Below are positions 58,207 through 64,000 of a DNA stretch of 64,000 nucleotides, one piece after another. The stretch's first letter is position 1; every line of letters begins with the position of its first letter. The notes beneath the pieces were generated by a model, which saw nothing but the letters and a program-made list of their open reading frames with translations, ran no database searches and was not told the DNA's origin. The position numbers and the translations under genes are program-made. The stretch is from Paenibacillus guangzhouensis (GTDB lineage Bacteria > Bacillota > Bacilli > Paenibacillales > Paenibacillaceae). The stretch covers positions 2,232,001-2,296,000 of the forward strand of contig NZ_CP045293.1 of NCBI RefSeq assembly GCF_009363075.1. Reading direction: 5' to 3'.

Positions 58207-59292
58207 ATAAAGCCGAATATATCTTTTATCCAGTCCATCATGATCATCATGCTGAGCACGGGACTGCTTAATCATGTCATTATCATCCCTATTATCTTAG
58301 ACGCAGCCAAACGCGACGCCTGGATCTCCGTATTGCTCGCAGGTGCCTGCGCGCTAGTCTGGATTATCCTCCTCCATCTGGGAAGCAACCGAATGAATAA
58401 GCAGCATCTGTTCGAGTGGTTACAACATGCTTACCACCCCGCCGTTGGACGGATTCTTGCCTTTTTAGCTGGGATTTATCTGCTTACCATTTGCACGTTG
58501 ACGACCAGAGATACGATCTATTGGATCCACCTCACCTTTTCACCAGAAACACCGATCCTTGTCTACACGTTGATATTTCTACTGATCTCCGCTTTCAATG
58601 CCTATCGGGGGATTCAGTCCCTCGCGAATACCGCTAGTATTTTATTGCCCTTTGTTGTTATTCTCGGTTTTTTTGTCATGTTGTCGAACACGCCGCACAA
58701 AGATTACACCTTATTGAAGCCCATCCTTGAGCACGGCATGCAGCCGGCCTGGTATGGAGCCATGTATGCCGGAGCTGGATTTGTTGAAGTGATCATGCTC
58801 CTCTTCCTCCAGCACCACATCAAGACACGATTGTCGTATAAGTCTTACATGATCATGCTCGTCATATTGATAGGACTTACGATGGGCCCCATTATCGGAG
58901 CAATCGTGGAATTCGGCCCTGTCGAAGCCGGCAAACTCCGCTTTCCGGCTTATGAAGAATGGAGGCTGCTTACGATCGGGCGCTATATAGAGCACCTTGA
59001 CTTTTTCAGCGTATACCAATGGTTCAGCGGCGCCTTCCTGCGTATCTCCCTTGCTCTGTTCCTCTTACTTGATATCTTCCAAATTCAGAGTAAGAAACGC
59101 AAGTTATGGATGCTGGGGAGTATTTTCATCTTCATCGTGATTATGACCGAGATCCCGTTCAGTGACCGATTTTTCTTGAAAATGATGTCGTCCTATATAC
59201 TCCCTTATTCCGTGTGGGGGATGCTTATTTTCTCGGTCATTATTGCAGCTCTAGTCCATCTTGCACACCGAAGGGGGAAAATCAGCTCATGA
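58207..59292 (+). CDS. Spore germinant receptor B subunit (GerAB/GerKB family)
   Basis: An integral membrane protein of the APC-like spore-germination permease family (PF03845), about 361 residues with ten predicted helices (LLNHVIIIPIILDAAKRDAW; YLLTICTLTTRDTIYW; FPAYEEWRLLTIGRYIEHLD). GGAGG at 58193 lies nine bases before ATA AAG CCG AAT, and the frame IKPNISFIQSIMIIMLS begins exactly where relatives start. No ATG, GTG or TTG exists there. The first ATG (58240) lies inside helix 1 with no ribosome binding site. I therefore annotate from the ATA. The gene overlaps the A-subunit gene by 4 bases (ATGA). Confidence 0.8.
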   Translation: MKPNISFIQSIMIIMLSTGLLNHVIIIPIILDAAKRDAWISVLLAGACALVWIILLHLGSNRMNKQHLFEWLQHAYHPAVGRILAFLAGIYLLTICTLTTRDTIYWIHLTFSPETPILVYTLIFLLISAFNAYRGIQSLANTASILLPFVVILGFFVMLSNTPHKDYTLLKPILEHGMQPAWYGAMYAGAGFVEVIMLLFLQHHIKTRLSYKSYMIMLVILIGLTMGPIIGAIVEFGPVEAGKLRFPAYEEWRLLTIGRYIEHLDFFSVYQWFSGAFLRISLALFLLLDIFQIQSKKRKLWMLGSIFIFIVIMTEIPFSDRFFLKMMSSYILPYSVWGMLIFSVIIAALVHLAHRRGKISS

Positions 59293-60704
59293 ATGAACCT
59301 AGAGAGGAAGCGATAGAGGCTCAACGATTCGAAGCAATGGCCAGCAAATTATTCGATACGAGCTCAGATATTGTCAGAATGTCAATGCCACTCTCGAATC
59401 AAGATTTCGCTGTGCATCTAATTTATTGTCAGGGGCTATGTGATGTAAATACCTTGCACCAGTCGATCATTCCCGAGTTGAAACATATCTCGGAAGACAT
59501 CCTCTTAGCGGATACATTAAAGCTTCAGCAGAAAGTTCCATTCCATATGTACGCGCTTGCTGAACAGGATTTAGAACTTGTGATGAGAGAGATTGTGTTA
59601 GATGGTGATCTGCTCCTTCGGTTCACACCTTCAAATCGCATGTATGCAGTCGCCTTGTCTGATCCACCTAGACGGCAACCTGAAGAGCCGAATACCGAAG
59701 TCTCGACCCGAGGACCACGGGATGGCTTCACGGAAGAATCATTTACCAATATTGGCCTGATCCGCAAAAGACTCAAGACGGATATGCTCGCGGTTGAGGA
59801 GTTTACGATTGGATCACAGACGATCACCAAAGTTCATCTCCTCTACCTCAAGGACACGATCGATCCTCTCGTATTGCAAGAAATTACAGCGAAACTGAAC
59901 CAAATTGACGTAAAAGGCCTTGTTAGCAGCTCACAGCTCGAAGAGAACCTAACGGGATTCTCACTCTTTCCAATCACGTCTTATGCAGGAAGACCAGATT
60001 TTGCAGTGAACGCTTTGATGCACGGGAAATTCGTTATTATCATGAGTGGATCGCCGACCGTTATCATCGCTCCTGTCAGCTTCACCTTTTTACTAAATAC
60101 ATCCGAGGATGCCAACCTTGTGAATATGTTCGTCGCATTTACGAGATTGCTTCGAATTAGTGGTGTGCTCCTCTCCTTGTTCCTACCAGGGTTTTGGATC
60201 TCGCTCTTAACATTTCATCAAGATCAGATCCCGTTTACATTGCTCGCGACGTTAGTGAACTCCAGACAAGGCGTTCCTTTGCCAGCTCCCTTGGAAGCGG
60301 TGGTCATGCTATTGTTGTTCGAGATCTTTCGGGAGGCCGGAATGCGTATGCCTTCTGCCTTCGGGCAAACACTGTCTGTCGTCGGGGGATTAATCATTGG
60401 ACAAGCCGCCATTAGTGCAGGCATAGCTAGCCCTGGGACAATTGTCATTATTGCGATTTCAGTTCTGGCTACATTCACCTTGGTGAATCAATCCTTGGTC
60501 AGCGTTGTCAGCATATTCCGCATTATCGTGCTGCTCATTAGCGGGATTTTAGGTCTATTCGGAACATTAATTTGTCTCTTGACCTTAATCCTCTACATGG
60601 TCAATCTCCGATCTTTCGGGACGTATTATTTGACCCCCTTCGCCCCGCAGCAATTCAAAGCGATGTATAAGGTGTTATTCCGAATGCCTTGGGGCAGAAA
60701 GTAG
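59289..60704 (+). CDS. Spore germinant receptor A subunit (GerAA/GerKA family)
   Basis: A 471-residue membrane protein of the GerA family (PF03323). A cytoplasmic N-terminal domain of about 270 residues (ASKLFDTSSDIVRMSMPLSN; GRPDFAVNALMHGKFVIIMS) is followed by four or five helices (LLFEIFREAGMRMPSAFGQT; SVVGGLIIGQAAISAGIASP), including the conserved EAGxRMP motif. It binds or gates in response to nutrient germinants in the spore inner membrane, together with the B and C subunits. The start at 59289 overlaps the preceding stop. It is slightly shorter than typical (about 490). Confidence 0.92.
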   Translation: MNEPREEAIEAQRFEAMASKLFDTSSDIVRMSMPLSNQDFAVHLIYCQGLCDVNTLHQSIIPELKHISEDILLADTLKLQQKVPFHMYALAEQDLELVMREIVLDGDLLLRFTPSNRMYAVALSDPPRRQPEEPNTEVSTRGPRDGFTEESFTNIGLIRKRLKTDMLAVEEFTIGSQTITKVHLLYLKDTIDPLVLQEITAKLNQIDVKGLVSSSQLEENLTGFSLFPITSYAGRPDFAVNALMHGKFVIIMSGSPTVIIAPVSFTFLLNTSEDANLVNMFVAFTRLLRISGVLLSLFLPGFWISLLTFHQDQIPFTLLATLVNSRQGVPLPAPLEAVVMLLLFEIFREAGMRMPSAFGQTLSVVGGLIIGQAAISAGIASPGTIVIIAISVLATFTLVNQSLVSVVSIFRIIVLLISGILGLFGTLICLLTLILYMVNLRSFGTYYLTPFAPQQFKAMYKVLFRMPWGRK

Positions 60705-60748
60705 TTAGACTGAACCTTACACGATTTCATAAAAAGGATGAATACAGC

Positions 60749-61888
60749 ATGAAATCCATCCCATGTCTCCTTGTCATTGTACTCATCTCAACCCTGCTTA
60801 CGGGGTGTTGGGGTGCGAAAGAGATTGAACATATGATATACGTCAATACACTCGGGATCGATTATGTGGATGATCAATTTGTTGTGTATGTCCAAATGGT
60901 TAATTTCAGTGGAATTGGTAAGAAGGAATCTGGCGGTGCAACACAAGAGCAGAAGACATTCGTCGGTCAAGCACGAGGAGATTCATTTGATACGGCGATT
61001 TTCAATCTCTATGCTTCGAGTCCGCAGCGAATCGTCTGGAGCAACATTAAGACACTTGTCTTCAGTGACAAAGCACTCAAACACGGTATCATCGATCAAG
61101 TGCTGGAGGTATGGGACCGCTATTATGAATTCCGCTACACCGTATGGGCCATGGCAACAAAAGAGCCGATGGAAGAGGTGCTTAACACGCCGTCGATTAG
61201 TGATCTATCCGTGTTGTACTCGCAGCTTAACAGCCCAATGCGCACCTATGAGCAGAGCTCCATCATTGCACCGATCTATCTATATAAATTCATATGGAAA
61301 TGGAAAGAGAAAGGTCAGGTCGTACTGCTGCCCTATTTGGACATCGTTCATGGTTGGACGGATAACAATAAACCGTCCCCGAATCTTAGCATGGCTGGTG
61401 TGTGTCTTCTCGATGATCAACAATTTAAAGGTTGTCTGAAGTCTTCCGATGCGCTAGGGCTGCGTTGGTTGGAGAAAAAAACAATTCGAACACCTCTCGT
61501 AATCAAGGATAAGAAATCTGTCAAAGCATTAATGGTTATGAACAAAATCAAATCCTCCATCAAGTTGAAAATCAAACGTGGGAAACCTGTCTTTGATATT
61601 AACGTATCCATGCAAGCGACGCTGCCCCAGTTAAATATAAGTTTGCAGAAAACGCTGCTCGAGAAGGAAGCCGTCAAAGAGGTTAAAAAACAGATTATGG
61701 ATACCTATCTGAATGGATTGAAGCACAAAGCGGATGTATATTCGCTCTCCGGCATATTGTATCGCCAAATGCCCCGTTTATGGCATGAGTTGTATACAAA
61801 AGAAAAATTCCCGCTGACGCCGGATAGTATTGAGAACATTCATGTGAAGGTAAATCTAGTCAGTGGTGGCATTTCGAAAATGAGATAA
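60749..61888 (+). CDS. Spore germinant receptor C subunit lipoprotein (GerAC/GerKC family)
   Basis: A 379-residue lipoprotein with lipobox LLTGC (about 16-20), followed by WGAKEIEHMIYVNTLGIDY, the Ger(x)C hallmark (PF05504). The C-terminal region (LEKEAVKKEVKKQIMDTY-like helix; GLKHKADVYSLSGILYRQMP; VKVNLVSGGISKMR end) is complete. Start at 60749, behind AAAGGA; the longer frame begins inside gerA. The unit order B-A-C differs from the common A-B-C. It would be expressed in the forespore under SigmaG; I did not identify a certain promoter. Confidence 0.92.
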   Translation: MKSIPCLLVIVLISTLLTGCWGAKEIEHMIYVNTLGIDYVDDQFVVYVQMVNFSGIGKKESGGATQEQKTFVGQARGDSFDTAIFNLYASSPQRIVWSNIKTLVFSDKALKHGIIDQVLEVWDRYYEFRYTVWAMATKEPMEEVLNTPSISDLSVLYSQLNSPMRTYEQSSIIAPIYLYKFIWKWKEKGQVVLLPYLDIVHGWTDNNKPSPNLSMAGVCLLDDQQFKGCLKSSDALGLRWLEKKTIRTPLVIKDKKSVKALMVMNKIKSSIKLKIKRGKPVFDINVSMQATLPQLNISLQKTLLEKEAVKEVKKQIMDTYLNGLKHKADVYSLSGILYRQMPRLWHELYTKEKFPLTPDSIENIHVKVNLVSGGISKMR

Positions 61889-61967
61889 AACCGCGTCTGA
61901 ATAATTACATTGTGACTTGACTACAATAACCCATGTCTTCCATCACATTGCAATAGGAGTGATATTT

Positions 61968-62126
61968 ATGCGTGAAGGCTTGATTCCTGCGGTTCTTGGA
62001 ACGTTGGTCACGGCTTCGGCTGCGTCACTGCTTGGGAGCAAGTATAAACTTGCTGCTGCCGGTGCTCTTGGGTTTGGACTCGCTCACATGGTCCTAGGAG
62101 CCATCGACTTGGTCGAACATCGATAG
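61968..62126 (+). CDS. Small membrane protein of unknown function
   Basis: A 52-residue protein with two short hydrophobic segments (LIPAVLGTLVTASAASLLG; LAAAGALGFGLAHMVLGAID). GGAGT lies about eight bases before the ATG. It is Gly/Ala-rich and ends DLVEHR. It lies between the germination operon and splA, with a terminator after it. It may be a small spore or forespore membrane protein; that is inferred only from the neighbours. Confidence 0.6.
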   Translation: MREGLIPAVLGTLVTASAASLLGSKYKLAAAGALGFGLAHMVLGAIDLVEHR

Positions 62127-62143
62127 TACCTTGGAAGACGGAT

Positions 62144-62168
62144 AAGGGAGGTATTCCCTCCCTTTCCC
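62144..62168 (+). terminator. Terminator before splA
   Basis: AAGGGAGG/CCTCCCTT hairpin with a five-base loop, followed by TCCCCT. It has a weak T-tract. Confidence 0.6.
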
Positions 62169-62212
62169 CTACACACAACGTTGTATTTTGTATACGAAAG
62201 GGCAGATGATCT

Positions 62213-62470
62213 ATGGGATATCATGAAGCATTCGTACCGGGGCAGATTGTCTATGTCATCATTCGCAATCCGCATGCACAGAGTGTCGCGAACGTTCAGC
62301 AAGCTGCCGTCGTTCATCATCCGGATGCGCCGAATCAATTGGCTCTGTTCTTATATGAGACCTACTACCCGCTGACCGAAGAGCTCGCCGTCTACGCATC
62401 GATGTATGAAGCTGAATCCGCGTATCATGACGCTTTTGGGTTAGGTGGAATCGAGGAGTATTATGGTTAA
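62213..62470 (+). CDS. splA: SplA, transcriptional regulator of spore photoproduct lyase operon
   Basis: An 85-residue protein matching SplA in size and position (VPGQIVYVIIRNPHAQSVAN; LALFLYETYYPLTEELAVYA). SplA is a small TRAP-like negative regulator encoded directly before splB in Bacillales. It overlaps splB by eight bases (its TAA falls within the start region of splB), so the two are translationally coupled. In Bacillus the operon is made in the forespore by SigmaG; a clear SigmaG promoter was not confirmed here. Confidence 0.85.
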   Translation: MGYHEAFVPGQIVYVIIRNPHAQSVANVQQAAVVHHPDAPNQLALFLYETYYPLTEELAVYASMYEAESAYHDAFGLGGIEEYYG

Positions 62471-63491
62471 GCCCTTCCTTCCGCAGCTGGTCTATGTCGA
62501 GCCCGGGGCACTTGCGTATCCGCTCGGGCAAGAGCTATTACATAAATTCGAACAATTAAATATAGAGATTCGTCAGACGACCTCCCACAATCAAATTCGC
62601 AATTTGCCTGGCGAAACGGAGTTTCAGCGCTATCGCATCGCGAAATCCACCCTTGTGTTAGGTGTCCGCAAAACACTTAAGTTCGATACATCAAAGCCCT
62701 CGGCTGAGTATGCTCTACCGCTTGTGACAGGCTGCATGGGCCATTGTCATTATTGTTACTTGCAGACGACAATGGGCAGTAAACCATACATCCGTACCTA
62801 CGTGAACCTCGAAGAGATTCTAGACGCAGCGCAACAATACATGCTAGAACGTGCGCCTGAAGTGACACGGTTCGAGGCATCTTGTACTTCTGATATCGTC
62901 GGTGTTGATCATCTCACCCATACGCTCAAGAAGACGATTGAATATTTCGGCAGGTCAGAGTATGGCAAGCTCCGATTCGTCACGAAATTCGCCCATGTGG
63001 ATCACTTGCTCGATGCCAATCATCAAGGACGAACTCGCTTCCGGTTCAGTATTAATGCGGATTACATTATCAAGAACTTCGAGCCAGGAACGTCAAGTCT
63101 TACTGACCGTATTGAAGCTGCAGTGAAAGTTGCAAATGCTGGGTATCCATTAGGTTTCATCATTGCCCCGATTTATCTCCATGAGGGTTGGCAGGAAGGT
63201 TATACATCCATGATGAAGAAGCTCTCCGAACTACTGCCCGATTCCGCCAAACGTGGACTAACGTTCGAGATGATTCAGCATCGATTTACGAAACCTGCCA
63301 AACGCGTAATCCAGCAAAATTACCCAATGACAAAGCTCGAACTTGAAGAATCTAAGCGTAAATGGAAATGGGGCCGCTACGGGATTGGCAAATATGTCTA
63401 TACTGACATTGAGCAAGAAGAGATCAAAGATACGCTCGGGCACCTCATCCACACCTATTTTCCAGAATCAACCATAGAATATTTTACTTAA
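62463..63491 (+). CDS. splB: Spore photoproduct lyase (radical SAM)
   Basis: A 342-residue enzyme that repairs the thymine dimer spore photoproduct on germination. The radical SAM motif is CMGHCHYC (C91, C95, C98), binding a 4Fe-4S cluster. The second catalytic cysteine, C141, lies in FEASCTSDIVG, at the position of the B. subtilis hydrogen-donor Cys141. GAGGAG precedes the ATG at 62463. The C-terminus (YVYTDIEQEEIKDTLGHLI) is intact. All residues needed for activity appear present. Confidence 0.95.
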   Translation: MVKPFLPQLVYVEPGALAYPLGQELLHKFEQLNIEIRQTTSHNQIRNLPGETEFQRYRIAKSTLVLGVRKTLKFDTSKPSAEYALPLVTGCMGHCHYCYLQTTMGSKPYIRTYVNLEEILDAAQQYMLERAPEVTRFEASCTSDIVGVDHLTHTLKKTIEYFGRSEYGKLRFVTKFAHVDHLLDANHQGRTRFRFSINADYIIKNFEPGTSSLTDRIEAAVKVANAGYPLGFIIAPIYLHEGWQEGYTSMMKKLSELLPDSAKRGLTFEMIQHRFTKPAKRVIQQNYPMTKLELEESKRKWKWGRYGIGKYVYTDIEQEEIKDTLGHLIHTYFPESTIEYFT

Positions 63492-63516
63492 GCGAAGAAA
63501 CATCCGCTAACATATA

Positions 63517-63571
63517 AAACCCCTTAACATCAACGGACAAGCAAAGACTTCTCCATGATCGTAAGGGGTTT
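63517..63571. terminator. Terminator between splB and the yugN-like gene
   Basis: AAACCCCTTA/TAAGGGGTTT with a long loop, placed between the converging splB and yugN-like genes. Confidence 0.6.
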
Positions 63572-63578
63572 GTATCAT

Positions 63579-63992
63579 TTAATGCACGATGGTCTGTTCC
63601 AACTGATGCAGCAATTCTTCTGCTTGAGTCACCCATCTGGACTTTACCGGTGCATCCGGGTCGACTGGGGCTTGAAATTGATTGAACAGACCGCCAGTCA
63701 TCGAGATATTAGCTTCATCATCCAATCCTTCGTTGTAAAGGTGATTCAAGACATAGGGTTTGCCGAGCTTCACTATTGCATCGCACCCGTCACATTCGCC
63801 ATCTAGACGCCCGCTCATCACTTCAAAGGGGACACGCAGCCAAACTTTGCGTTCCGCATCCAAAAACTTGTCGAAGATCCCTTTCTTATACTCCCAATTC
63901 CCGCTTAGGCAAAAATTCATCTGACAGAAATATTCGTTAAGATCGCAGTACGTGCCTTGTATATTTTCGATATGAGAGTCTAAAGGAATCAT
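63579..63992 (-). CDS. YugN-like family protein
   Basis: A 137-residue protein matching the YugN pattern (LSGNWEYKKGIFDKFLD; WLRVPFEVMSGRLDGECDG; IVKLGKPYVLNHLYNEGLD; QAEELLHQLE at the end). It has the usual length of the family (about 130-135). The role of YugN in Bacillus is not established. The start is the ATG at 63992, only eight bases from the window edge, so the upstream ribosome binding site is mostly outside. Read as complete. Confidence 0.8.
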   Translation of the reverse strand: MIPLDSHIENIQGTYCDLNEYFCQMNFCLSGNWEYKKGIFDKFLDAERKVWLRVPFEVMSGRLDGECDGCDAIVKLGKPYVLNHLYNEGLDDEANISMTGGLFNQFQAPVDPDAPVKSRWVTQAEELLHQLEQTIVH

Positions 63993-64000
63993 GATTGGAT

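Overview
The window looks like a chromosomal segment of an endospore-forming member of the Paenibacillaceae (Paenibacillus-like). The reasons are a spore germinant-receptor operon, a splA-splB spore photoproduct lyase pair, a secreted protein with S-layer homology domains, a chitin-active LPMO, strong AGGAGG-type ribosome binding sites, and ATG/GTG/TTG starts. By eye, the two flanks (about 1-8 kb and 41.5-64 kb) have a moderate GC content, while the middle (about 8.7-41 kb) is AT-rich and full of gene remnants. No rRNA, tRNA or CRISPR array was seen.

Left flank (1-8.05 kb): two leftward units, each preceded by a near-palindromic Zur-type operator. One encodes a membrane permease and its TIGR03943 partner. 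The other encodes a complete Nik/Opp-type ABC transporter (two permeases, two ATPases, one lipoprotein) followed by a class I methyltransferase. This looks like a zinc-starvation regulon, with the transporter importing zinc, probably as a chelate. A decayed second methyltransferase lies beyond the end of the operon.

Accessory region (8.7-41.4 kb): first come a secreted copper-amine-oxidase-N/DUF4367 protein and an ECF sigma/anti-sigma-like pair. A defence-type island follows. It holds a 1971-residue Avs-like STAND NTPase with a Cap4-like nuclease domain, a Gabija-like pair (OLD/TOPRIM nuclease plus UvrD-like helicase) with a downstream membrane protein, an unrecognised 618-residue protein, an orphan Wadjet-type JetA homologue with a foreign tail, and a Tn7-like tniQ + tnsABC module. 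Between these genes lie remnants of a recombinase, HicB, a DUF3888-like protein, an SDR, a GNAT and an IS3 element. Recurring intergenic boxes flank small terminator hairpins and supply stop codons, or even C-terminal coding sequence, to neighbouring genes.

Right flank (41.5-64 kb): ordinary chromosomal genes. These are a TetR regulator with an alpha/beta hydrolase that lacks its nucleophilic serine, a phosphodiesterase, an AA10 LPMO, two serine beta-lactamase-fold hydrolases, a secreted beta-propeller-like protein, an acyl-CoA dehydrogenase-like enzyme, an aminoglycoside-phosphotransferase-fold kinase, a CynX-like MFS transporter divergent from a LysR regulator, a DUF1349 protein, a RidA homologue and an SDR. 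The window closes with a gerB-gerA-gerC operon (the gerB start appears to be ATA), the splA-splB pair and a YugN-like protein.
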